From positions 1-29,221 of IMG/VR virus record IMGVR_UViG_3300008266_000335: a stretch of 29,221 nt of DNA. One strand, written 5' to 3'. Positions 8,255-15,115 of the stretch are shown here, piece by piece (within the stretch, counting starts at the first letter, position 1; every line of letters starts with the position of its first letter). Source of the stretch: a virus. Below the pieces are notes generated by a model. That model had not been told where the DNA came from and did not search any database. It saw nothing but the letters and a program-made list of their open reading frames with translations. Position numbers and translations under genes: made by a program.

Positions 8255-9166
8255 TTAAGAGACTGCTGCCACTGTGAACAATGCAACTGGTGTGCCGGTG
8301 GAGAAGGTCCGTTTTGCTGCCAGAGTGAGTGTGCCAAGTCGATTGTCACCCACACTGAAGTTGCGAACCAGATCAATCAACTGCACTGCGGCACAGTCAA
8401 AGTTCAGACCTCCCACAGTGGCAGTGGAGATGTCCAAGGCACTGCTTGCCAGATCTTCACCAGCATCCAGCAGGGAAAAGAAGGTGTCAAAGGCATTCTG
8501 GTCTGCCCCAGTTGGCACACAGGTGATGGTGCAACCCAAGGATCCCAGTGACATGTCAACTGTGCCAATGCCGTCCACCGTGATGGGGTTGAGTGCAAGG
8601 TCAAAGGAAATGTCAAACCCTTCACCAGAGAAGAATGCTGGAACCGCACCAAGGGTTGCTTGGTAGGGTGCCGTGATGATTGCTGCAGGATTGAATGCAG
8701 TGCCAATGGCAGCACCGGTGGAGGCAGTGAAGTAGTCAGTGGACAGGGCAGGGTCACCATTCTTCTTGAGCAGACCGGTGAACTGGACAGATCCAAAGGC
8801 AGTGTTGTTGGCACTGCACTTGATGCTGGGCATCTGGGTGATGTTGGCATTGTGGATGGTGTAGGTGCGATCCAGTGCCACAATCACCAGTGGTTTGTCA
8901 GTGGCACCATAGATGCTGGCACCCATGGCAGTGTTGCCATGTGGGAACAGCACAGTGAGTGCCTCAATCTCACCTGTTGGTTCAAACTCCACCACACAGG
9001 AAAAGTCTTGTTTTGCTTTGCCCACAGGACCATACGCATCTGCCACCTTGTCAAAGGTGGTGAGTGCAGTGGTCAAGACCACATTGCCTTTGCTGTAGAA
9101 AGTGGCACTGTCAAAAGTGATCTTGCAAGGACCACGCACAATTGTTGTTCTGTCGAATGTTGGCAT
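8255..9166 (-). CDS. Major tail (tube) protein
   Basis: The protein has 303 aa and begins MPTFDRTTIVRGPCKITFDS, a typical opening of tail tube proteins in which an N-terminal strand passes the ring interface. The rest is alternating beta with Gly/Thr loops and few charged clusters. It lies one gene after the gp37-like terminator protein and two genes before the tape measure, the usual place for the tube gene. In the virion it would form stacked hexameric rings around the tape measure. No sheath gene precedes it, which supports a non-contractile tail. The start ATG at 9166 has an A/T/C-rich leader without a Shine-Dalgarno. Confidence 0.75.
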   Translation of the reverse strand: MPTFDRTTIVRGPCKITFDSATFYSKGNVVLTTALTTFDKVADAYGPVGKAKQDFSCVVEFEPTGEIEALTVLFPHGNTAMGASIYGATDKPLVIVALDRTYTIHNANITQMPSIKCSANNTAFGSVQFTGLLKKNGDPALSTDYFTASTGAAIGTAFNPAAIITAPYQATLGAVPAFFSGEGFDISFDLALNPITVDGIGTVDMSLGSLGCTITCVPTGADQNAFDTFFSLLDAGEDLASSALDISTATVGGLNFDCAAVQLIDLVRNFSVGDNRLGTLTLAAKRTFSTGTPVALFTVAAVS

Positions 9167-9172
9167 GATGAT

Positions 9173-9664
9173 TTATCGTGTAGGAGTTGTGTTGTGTAGC
9201 CCCACAGGGCAGTTGAAGCGAATGACTTGTTGGAGCATTGGAGGGATGGCATCTTGTGCCATGCCGGAAAAGATCAGCACTCCACCAGTGAGTGCTGCAC
9301 CATCTGTGTCCAGAGGGATGTGGTGGTGAAGGATGCGAGCAGTTGCCTCTGCAATCTCAGTGCAAGAGGGTTTTGATTGATTGCCAACCTGCTGCCTCCA
9401 CACACTTGGGATCTCACAGACAGTCACCACAAACTCACATTCATCCATGTAGGGACCGGCAGTGTCTGGGGTGCTGGTGTTGGAGTTTTCAAAATTGACC
9501 ACAACAAAGGCACCGCATGAGTTCATTGCCTTCTCAATCTGTGCATTGACATCACGGTGGTCCTCCACAATCACAGGAATGGTTGGCAGAGTGCGGAAAA
9601 AAGCATGTGCAGACAGAGTTGCTGCAATGCTTTCCACAATCTGTCTGATGATGCTGTTGCTCAT
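9173..9664 (-). CDS. Tail terminator / gp37-like (DUF1834-type) protein
   Basis: This 163-aa alpha/beta protein opens with a helix (IIRQIVESIAATLSAHAFF). It then has strands ending FVVVNFENSN, a strand CEFVVTVCE and helix EIAEATARIL, closing with VIRFNCPVGLH. The layout matches small tail-terminator or minor tail proteins in the position of Mu gp37, directly after the gp36-like connector and before the tube gene. It would cap the tube at the head-proximal end. It overlaps its upstream neighbour by ATGA. The family match is by pattern and synteny, so moderate. Confidence 0.6.
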   Translation of the reverse strand: MSNSIIRQIVESIAATLSAHAFFRTLPTIPVIVEDHRDVNAQIEKAMNSCGAFVVVNFENSNTSTPDTAGPYMDECEFVVTVCEIPSVWRQQVGNQSKPSCTEIAEATARILHHHIPLDTDGAALTGGVLIFSGMAQDAIPPMLQQVIRFNCPVGLHNTTPTR

Positions 9665-10113
9665 GGTGATTCTGAGAAGTTCATCAGTGTGCTGCCACTG
9701 ATCCGGAAGGATCCGGAAGATGACACCACAAAAGACTCTGCACCAGTGTCATCACTGTCTGCATTGTTGTTGGCAAGGTCATCAAGATAGTTGTTTGCCT
9801 CCTCCACACTGCTTTTCCGGTCATCACCATTGAAATCTGCCAGTGCTGGGTATGAGTCAGTGAGTTCTCTGCGGGCGAGAACATAGGAGTGACGACTTGC
9901 ACCGTGAGGGACAGACAGACCGGTGTTGACCAGTGGGGGCAGTCCACGTTTTCTGCGTCCAGCATTGACCCTTGACACCACATCTTGCGCCACTGCGGTC
10001 AGGATCTCTGCTGCCTTCTCCTCTGGGGTTGGACATTCTGCCAGCAGTCGTGACAGTTCATCACTTGAGAGTCTGTCTCTCAGTCCTGCATATGTCAGTG
10101 TGGTCCATGCCAT
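9661..10113 (-). CDS. Head-tail connector, Mu gp36-like (DUF1320-type)
   Basis: The product is 150 aa from the ATG at 10113. A TTG at 10122 would add three residues. The helical core contains LRDRLSSDELSRLL, AAEILTAVAQDVVSRVNAGR, HSYVLARRELTD and VEEANNYLDDLANN. That is the helix order of gp36/gp6-like connector proteins: an N-terminal sheetless helix, a dimerising helix, then a short helical pair with D-x-R before the last helix. An acidic Asp/Asn/Ser stretch and a Ser/Gly tail follow. The gene is downstream of capsid and cement genes and upstream of the terminator-like gene, as in Mu-type head operons. Confidence 0.6.
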   Translation of the reverse strand: MAWTTLTYAGLRDRLSSDELSRLLAECPTPEEKAAEILTAVAQDVVSRVNAGRRKRGLPPLVNTGLSVPHGASRHSYVLARRELTDSYPALADFNGDDRKSSVEEANNYLDDLANNNADSDDTGAESFVVSSSGSFRISGSTLMNFSESP

Positions 10114-10141
10114 GGTGGTCAAAGTGTGCTGGAAAAGATCA

Positions 10142-10172
10142 AGGGTGGCGGCAGATATTCCACCACCACCCT
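10142..10172 (-). terminator. Stable hairpin between the cement and connector genes
   Basis: On the minus strand AGGGTGGTGGT pairs with GCCGCCACCCT (11 bp including two G-U pairs) around a nine-base loop. A TTGATCTTTTCC stretch follows, with a weak T-run. It sits in a 72-nt gap right after the highly expressed capsid and cement genes, so it may be a partial terminator or a transcript-stabilising 3' hairpin that lets capsid mRNA exceed tail mRNA. This function is inferred from position only. Confidence 0.45.
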
Positions 10173-10194
10173 CTTTCTCACCTATGAAACAAAA

Positions 10195-10587
10195 TCAGAA
10201 CAGGAGTTTGAACGTGAAGTTGCCAGTGACAGACCCAAGGGTGTCACCAGTCTGGGCAACACGCACATAGCGTCTGGTGTTGGGCGGGAAACGGAAACGC
10301 ACAGTCTTTGCTGCGAGTGCGGAACCGGCAGCAGTGATGGTGGTGGTGATTGCCGGATCAATGGCAGCAAAGGTGACATTGTCAGCAGAGTCCTGCAGGG
10401 TGTAGGTGCAGATTTTGCCGGTGGTTGCAGCAGATGCTGGGGAAACAATCTCAGCAGCAATGCTCTCAATGTCACCACCCACAGTTTGCTCAAGATCAAA
10501 GGATGCTGAGTTTGCTGCGGTGGTGTGCAGTGCGGTGCTGTTGCTGTAGAGAAAATCCTGTTGGTTGCGATTAAATTCAAATGACAT
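10195..10587 (-). CDS. Probable capsid cement/decoration protein (Bbp16-like)
   Basis: The protein has 130 aa. After a short N-terminal arm comes a beta-rich domain with YTLQDSADNVTFAAI, an all-beta middle with repeated Thr/Ala, then FPPNTRRYVRVAQTGD and the end NFTFKLLF. The phrase x-LQ-S-x-D-x-x-x-F followed by R-Y-x-R-V resembles Bbp16-type capsid cement proteins, which stabilise expanded capsids. It is directly downstream of the major capsid gene, the standard place for a decoration gene. Its leader (CATCACAAAACT before ATG) is A/C-rich without a Shine-Dalgarno, like that of the capsid gene. Confidence 0.6.
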   Translation of the reverse strand: MSFEFNRNQQDFLYSNSTALHTTAANSASFDLEQTVGGDIESIAAEIVSPASAATTGKICTYTLQDSADNVTFAAIDPAITTTITAAGSALAAKTVRFRFPPNTRRYVRVAQTGDTLGSVTGNFTFKLLF

Positions 10588-10620
10588 AGTTTTGTGATGT
10601 TAGATGTTGAATGTGGTGGA

Positions 10621-11556
10621 TTAGCTCAGTGCCTCAGTGGAGGAGATGGAGTCAGTGACAATGATGGGGATGCCAAAAGACTCTGTGGGCATTCCAAAGG
10701 GAATGATGCCAGTGAATGCCTCTTGTTTGCTGTTGGGTGCAGTCACACGACTGGTTGCCAACTGAAATGCACTCCGGCGATTCATCAGCAAGTGAGTTGG
10801 GGTCTGACCAATTGGGAACTTGCTGATCAGTTCAGCAATCTTGGCATCAGTGACACCTTTGCCGGAGTCAGCAGTGGCATCCTTGAGTCGTCCAACTGCA
10901 TACTTGTTGACACACTGCAGACCAACCCAAGAGGTGAGATCTGCGATGAATGCCGCAAACCGGTTACCATCAGCATCCTCTGCATCACCCTCACGGAAGG
11001 GGGACAGTTCAAAGGAGGTGCCATTGCCATAGACGTATTGCACACCCTGCACACCTGCTTGGATGGCATAGACACTGGATCCGGTGTCTGCAGTTGTGCC
11101 ACCGGCATCAACCACAAGGTCACTGCCAAAGGTGGCAAGCAACTCTTGCAGACCAAGGAATCCTTTTGCACCACTGGCAGTGCCATAAATGGTTTGGGAT
11201 CCCACAGTGCTGAGTGCTTCACGCATGGTGCCAACTGCCTCAATTGCTTGGAGTGCTTCTGGTCCATCCTCATAGCCACGGGCAACTGCTTTGTCAATCT
11301 CCACACGGGCAGAGAGGATAAAGCACTCAACCAGACGTTCAGTGAACTTGGACGCACTGGTGGCAGTTCCTTGGTTGGCAGAGCGAAATGCCACGGATGG
11401 GCGGCTATTGCGCGATACCGTTTTGTAGCTAGTGCCACGGATGGTGCGAGCAGGGATGATGGTGACCTCCGGTGAGGAGGTTGCCACTTCTTCAATCAAT
11501 CCAACAACTTGGTCAGATCCATTGAGTTTTGCAAGGTCGAGTAATGTTAGCGACAT
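10621..11556 (-). CDS. Major capsid protein
   Basis: The 311-aa protein starts MSLTLLDLAKLNGSD. Its early region has EEVATSSPEVTIIPARTIRG and TYKTVSR-like sequence (TSYKTVSRNSRPSVAFRSAN), as in HK97-fold capsid proteins with an N-arm and E-loop. A long spine helix region follows (LVECFILSARVEIDKAVA), and the C-terminal P/A domain contains THLLMNRRSAFQLATS and FGIPIIVTDSI. That last phrase (G-I-P-I-x-V-x-D) is a hallmark of phage capsid C-termini. The gene lies downstream of the protease/scaffold and upstream of the cement gene, as in Mu-like head operons. Its leader (CAATAACACAACACTATT before ATG) has no Shine-Dalgarno. Confidence 0.85.
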   Translation of the reverse strand: MSLTLLDLAKLNGSDQVVGLIEEVATSSPEVTIIPARTIRGTSYKTVSRNSRPSVAFRSANQGTATSASKFTERLVECFILSARVEIDKAVARGYEDGPEALQAIEAVGTMREALSTVGSQTIYGTASGAKGFLGLQELLATFGSDLVVDAGGTTADTGSSVYAIQAGVQGVQYVYGNGTSFELSPFREGDAEDADGNRFAAFIADLTSWVGLQCVNKYAVGRLKDATADSGKGVTDAKIAELISKFPIGQTPTHLLMNRRSAFQLATSRVTAPNSKQEAFTGIIPFGMPTESFGIPIIVTDSISSTEALS

Positions 11557-11588
11557 AATAGTGTTGTGTTATTGTTGAATTGTGTTGA

Positions 11589-12101
11589 TTAAGAATCTTT
11601 TTGTGCCTTAAGTGCTGCCTCAACTTTGGCAATGCCTTTGAGGTCTGTTTCTTTGGTTGTGCCTTCTGCCTTGCCAGCAAGGATGACTTCACCATTGATG
11701 GGTTTGGCAGGGAGTGCTGCGAGAATGCCAGCAGCAGACTTGTCTGCCTTGATGCTGTTTTTCCAGAATGTTTTGGATGCCTCATCTTGTGGTGCAATGC
11801 GTCCAGCATTGACTGCCTCAGTGATGATCTGGTCAACCTTCTCATCCTCTGCTTTGTTGACAGTTGCGGTCAGGTCATCCACTTGTTTGGTGAGATCACC
11901 CACCTTGCCAACTGCAGCATCCTTCTCTGCGGTCACAGTGTCCAGTTGTGCTTGGATTGACTCAACCCGTGATGCCATCACAGTGTCCTCCTCTTTTTCC
12001 TCACGCAGAGTGGCAAGGTATGCTTTGGCAACATCCATTGCCGTTTCTGGGTCCTGTCCTTCTGGGACCAATCCCAGTTCAACCAAATAGGTGATATCCA
12101 T
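11589..12101 (-). CDS. Possible separate scaffold from an internal start
   Basis: The in-frame ATG at 12101 (Met163) would give a 170-aa scaffold lacking the protease half. The 20 bases before it are A/C-rich and end in ACAGACATT, closely resembling the leader before the capsid gene and lacking a Shine-Dalgarno, as many true starts here do. In phage Mu the scaffold (gpZ) arises from an internal start inside gene I, and lambda does the same with Nu3. The Asn-rich linker (NNNKT) may be a by-product of that leader being encoded in frame. This is inference from sequence and precedent. Confidence 0.4.
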   Translation of the reverse strand: MDITYLVELGLVPEGQDPETAMDVAKAYLATLREEKEEDTVMASRVESIQAQLDTVTAEKDAAVGKVGDLTKQVDDLTATVNKAEDEKVDQIITEAVNAGRIAPQDEASKTFWKNSIKADKSAAGILAALPAKPINGEVILAGKAEGTTKETDLKGIAKVEAALKAQKDS

Positions 12102-12587
12102 AATGTCTGTTTTGTTGTTGTTGTATGATGCTGCAATCTTTTCCATTGCCTCAAATGCTGGTTCATTCACCAGACTGCCAATCTCGCCATGTTTGGCAAG
12201 ACCGGCAGGGATGCCATTGACCAAAAGAAAATTGGGGGAAAAATAAGAGTAGTCTTTGCCCTCAATAGCTGCCTTGCCAGCCGCAGTCCACTCAACATCC
12301 AGCACCAGACCGGTGCCGTGTTCATATCGGAACTCTTTGGGCAGGAATGATGCTGCACCAGCAGCATGATCAAATCCGGCAAAGGGTCTGACATTGCGAG
12401 CAAGTCTTGACTCAAGATCTTCTGTGAAGGATGCCAGAACTCTCTGGTCAACAGTCACAGTGCGCTTCTGCGCTTTTCCATTCACGGTGGCATGGATCTC
12501 ATGCACACCCTCAGGTAGATAGACAATTGACTCTGTCAGAGAGTCAATCTCATTCCCAAATCCTGCTGTGATGTGTTCTGCGCTCAA
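11589..12587 (-). CDS. Mu I-like prohead protease with C-terminal scaffold
   Basis: The product is 332 aa from TTG at 12587. No in-frame ATG is available nearby and a TAG lies just upstream. The N-terminal half matches the Mu I protease family: FAGFDHA at 69-75, VEWTAAGKAAI at 98-108, YSYFSPNF at 113-120 and LVNEPAF at 139-145. A linker with NNNKT (156-160) leads to a scaffold-like half with coiled coil at about 205-250 and an Ala/Lys-rich end. The enzyme would cleave scaffold and capsid arms during prohead maturation. The position between the gpG-like and capsid genes agrees with Mu. An internal ATG may yield free scaffold (separate entry). Confidence 0.85.
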   Translation of the reverse strand: MSAEHITAGFGNEIDSLTESIVYLPEGVHEIHATVNGKAQKRTVTVDQRVLASFTEDLESRLARNVRPFAGFDHAAGAASFLPKEFRYEHGTGLVLDVEWTAAGKAAIEGKDYSYFSPNFLLVNGIPAGLAKHGEIGSLVNEPAFEAMEKIAASYNNNKTDIMDITYLVELGLVPEGQDPETAMDVAKAYLATLREEKEEDTVMASRVESIQAQLDTVTAEKDAAVGKVGDLTKQVDDLTATVNKAEDEKVDQIITEAVNAGRIAPQDEASKTFWKNSIKADKSAAGILAALPAKPINGEVILAGKAEGTTKETDLKGIAKVEAALKAQKDS

Positions 12588-12623
12588 TCTGATTGCAAAC
12601 TACCACAACTTTTCCAAACTCTT

Positions 12624-12643
12624 GAGTCTTATTTTTCAGACTC
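12624..12643 (-). other. Small hairpin over the stop codon of the gpG-like gene
   Basis: GAGTCT and AGACTC form a perfect 6-bp stem with an eight-base loop that includes the stop codon. There is no T-run after it on the minus strand, so it is not a convincing terminator. It could slow or protect the transcript before the TTG-started protease gene. Confidence 0.3.
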
Positions 12644-13219
12644 TGCAATGAGTGAGTCAAGGAGACCGGCAGCAAAGGCATCCACATACGTTTTCTCCGG
12701 TGGCAATGCACCCACCCATGGCTTTTGTGTAACTGACTTTTTCAGCACAAACACTGGGGTGATCTTGCCATCCTCCTCTGTTTGTGCCAGCACTCCTTTG
12801 ACTCTGAAAAGTGGTTTGATGGTCTTGGAGTAGGTCATGGCAGACAGACCATGTGCCTGTGGGATGATGGGGATTGTGAGTGCCTTCCCACGCTTTGCTG
12901 TGATGGTGCCACCGGTGATCTTGTGGGCAAAACCATCTGTGTTGACATTGGTGAGGGTGACACCATCAGCAGTGGCATTTGCCACACTCCAGTTGCTTTC
13001 CACTTTTCTCCACCACTGGGTCTTTTTGCGTCCAGCACCCTGTGTGGGTCCGGTGCCACTCCACATGGCACTGCCCCCCACACCATAGTATTTTTTCACC
13101 ACACTCAAGGCATCATTTGCACCGGCAGTGATTGCCCTGCGTCTGGCATCCACACTCTGCAGTTTGAGCATTGAGGCAGTGACCTCATCCAGTCCGGTGG
13201 TTGTGATTGTCACATTCAT
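12629..13219 (-). CDS. Mu gpG-like virion morphogenesis protein
   Basis: The product is 196 aa. It begins with a helix after a strand (DEVTASMLKLQSVDARRRAI), then has GFAHKITGGTITAKRG and ALTIPI, and ends with FVLKKSVTQKPWVGALPP followed by a helix. Strand/KRG, L-x-I-P and the P-W-x-G-x-P phrase fit the virion morphogenesis / tail completion family (phage Mu gpG, P2 gpS type). Its place between the portal region and the protease matches Mu gene order. Such proteins act in joining heads and tails. The ATG overlaps the upstream stop (ATGA). Confidence 0.65.
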   Translation of the reverse strand: MNVTITTTGLDEVTASMLKLQSVDARRRAITAGANDALSVVKKYYGVGGSAMWSGTGPTQGAGRKKTQWWRKVESNWSVANATADGVTLTNVNTDGFAHKITGGTITAKRGKALTIPIIPQAHGLSAMTYSKTIKPLFRVKGVLAQTEEDGKITPVFVLKKSVTQKPWVGALPPEKTYVDAFAAGLLDSLIAESEK

Positions 13220-13470
13220 AGTTTTTTCTCCAGTGGTTTGACAAATGCATCAACCATCTCATCATGCAGTGATTCATCAAGGGCATTGATGTCCAGACGT
13301 TCCCACAGGTCTGGGATCCTTTTGACCACCTCATCAACTTCACGATAGAAGGCACCGGCAGTCATCCTGTGTGACTTGTCAATGAGGTCAGCAATGACCT
13401 CATCAATGGGTGCCAACCATTTCTGTGACACCTCTGCCAGTTGTTCCTCTGTCATCATTTGCTGCTCCAT
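13216..13470 (-). CDS. Small portal-associated ORF, likely a detached portal C-terminus
   Basis: This 84-aa helical protein contains WLAPIDEVIADLIDKSH, then FYREVDEVVKRIPDLW and MVDAFVKPLE. The pattern (a helix with L-A-P-I, then a helix with R-I-P-D-L, then a closing helix) is what I expect at the C-terminus of Mu gp29-type portals. Here it is a separate ORF that begins 16 bases inside the portal gene in another frame. It could result from an ancient frameshift or be a natural split. Function alone is otherwise unknown; a role at the portal or in head assembly is inferred. Confidence 0.5.
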   Translation of the reverse strand: MEQQMMTEEQLAEVSQKWLAPIDEVIADLIDKSHRMTAGAFYREVDEVVKRIPDLWERLDINALDESLHDEMVDAFVKPLEKKL

Positions 13471-15047
13471 TCTTTGCCAGCATCACCACCCCATCCTTGG
13501 TAGGTCTGCCACTGTTTGGATCCCACCTCACCAGACTCTGCTGTGGAGAAAAATGCTTTCATTTTGTTCTTGGCAGTCTGGGTCAGTTCAACACCGGCAG
13601 CAATGTCTCTTGCTCTTTGCAGACCGGCTGCGGTCATCCCACGTTGTCCAATGGGTGCAATCCTTCTTGCTTCCAGTGCTGCCTGTGCTGCCTGTGCCAT
13701 CTCCGGTGTGGGTGTCAGATCCGGTGCTGTGGGATCCTCACCCTCAGGTGGGATGGTGGGTGCCGGTGGCGTGGGCAACAGATCTGGTGCATCCCCCAGC
13801 AGGATGTCACCATCCTGTGGTTCAGGAATGCCCATTTCCTCATACGCCCATTTAAGTGTGACTGGCAGACCAACCTCCTTGATGATCTTGAGTCTTTCTG
13901 CAATTGCCTTCTGGTCTTTTGGCACAGGGATCTCCAGTGTTGCGTAGGGCAGATCTTCACTGGCAACCTTGCCAAAGTTCATCTGCACAATGGCAGGGAT
14001 CAACTGGTTGGTGTAGATCCCAGACACCCATGTGGCAACTGATTGCAGGATGTCAGACCGCACAGATGCATGGACATCACCCAATGCCCTGCTGCCAGAT
14101 GCCCCCACATCTGTGGTCAAGGTCTGCCCCAACATGAGGATGTCACATGCCCTGTCTGCCACATCCATCAGGTGTGACTGGGGCATGGTTGTTGCGGATC
14201 CACTGACACCCTCCAACACATTGAGTTTGACATTGGGACCGGTCACAGCAGCACCAGAGGATCCAATGCCCTCCAGCAGATCCTGTGCAGCACTCATGGC
14301 ACCGTCACTGCCATCTGTCTCAATGTGCCTCCATGGGATGGCAAACAACTGTGCGTATTGCATCAACCACCCCATGCCGTAGATGGCACCCAACCAGTGC
14401 TTGGTCAATGCTCTGAGGTTGCCACAGTGGATGGGGTGGATGCCACCCTGCTGCCAGATGCCAATGAGGAATTTGTCTTCTGGGAAGTCCTCCAAGACCC
14501 CCTGTGCCACTCCATTGGGTGCCACCATCAACCTGTCTGTCTGGTTTGAGTCTTGTGGGTATGCCAAGTATTTTGCCGGAACTGGGCAGAAACATCTGGG
14601 GGACACCACACCATTTTCTGTGTGCCAGAGGATCTCCACCACACTGACACCCTTGGCATAGGCATCCACCATTGCCTTGATCATGCCCACCCCATCCAAC
14701 TCAAGGTATGCCGGTCTGGGTGCATATGACTCAAGTGCGCGTTCCACCACTTCATGGATCCGGAGTGCTGCCGGTGTTGGTTCCTCCTCACCTTCTCTGA
14801 TTGCTGGAGAGATCCGGATTGGCAAGGATGCCACTGCCCCACTGACCTCATTGAGACATTTCCGCAGTCTGCTCCATGAGTCAATCATCAACCTAAAAAG
14901 ACGGTCCTGATCTTCCAGTCTGCCAGTTCTCACATTGCGTAAGATTGACCGCACCTGATCTGGGGTCACATTGGCAAGGTCAAAATCTTGGGTCCGGTAG
15001 GATGCTGGCAGTGGGGTGACCACTCCTTTCTTCTCATCTTTTGTCAT
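13455..15047 (-). CDS. Portal protein, Mu gp29-like (DUF935 type)
   Basis: The product is 530 aa from the ATG at 15047 (MTKDEKKGVV). A longer reading into the terminase gene is not supported. The helical N-terminal half includes PDQVRSILRNVRTGRLEDQD and LRKCLNEVSGAVASLP, followed by the phrase AKGVSVVEILWHTENG. A central RALTKHWLGAIYGMGWLMQY (stem/wing region) and LGQTLTTDVGASGSRALGDV follow. All are characteristic of Mu gp29-type portals, the dodecameric DNA gate of the head. After a Pro-rich linker the C-terminus carries GLQRARDIAAG, KMKAFFS and WGGDAGKEW, a short motif seen at the ends of other phage head proteins. It follows the terminase genes, as usual. Confidence 0.85.
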   Translation of the reverse strand: MTKDEKKGVVTPLPASYRTQDFDLANVTPDQVRSILRNVRTGRLEDQDRLFRLMIDSWSRLRKCLNEVSGAVASLPIRISPAIREGEEEPTPAALRIHEVVERALESYAPRPAYLELDGVGMIKAMVDAYAKGVSVVEILWHTENGVVSPRCFCPVPAKYLAYPQDSNQTDRLMVAPNGVAQGVLEDFPEDKFLIGIWQQGGIHPIHCGNLRALTKHWLGAIYGMGWLMQYAQLFAIPWRHIETDGSDGAMSAAQDLLEGIGSSGAAVTGPNVKLNVLEGVSGSATTMPQSHLMDVADRACDILMLGQTLTTDVGASGSRALGDVHASVRSDILQSVATWVSGIYTNQLIPAIVQMNFGKVASEDLPYATLEIPVPKDQKAIAERLKIIKEVGLPVTLKWAYEEMGIPEPQDGDILLGDAPDLLPTPPAPTIPPEGEDPTAPDLTPTPEMAQAAQAALEARRIAPIGQRGMTAAGLQRARDIAAGVELTQTAKNKMKAFFSTAESGEVGSKQWQTYQGWGGDAGKEWSSK

Positions 15048-15095
15048 GTGCTGCCTATAGCACAGACCAGTGCCGATGGGAAGGAAAAGCGTGTG

Positions 15096-15115
15096 GTGTC
15101 TTTTATATAAGACAC
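15096..15115. other. Palindromic GTGTCTT hairpin between terminase and portal
   Basis: A perfect 7-bp inverted repeat (GTGTCTT and AAGACAC) with a six-base A/T loop abuts the terminase stop codon in the 67-nt gap before the portal gene. Its core TCTTATATAAA recurs at 19652-19662 inside another small hairpin in the divergent control region. It may be a processing or pausing site, or a shared regulatory element. Confidence 0.4.

Noticed and set aside
10594-11475. 293-codon plus-strand open frame opposite the capsid gene
   Set aside because: Cys- and His-rich translation with no domain logic; the capsid gene on the other strand is clear.
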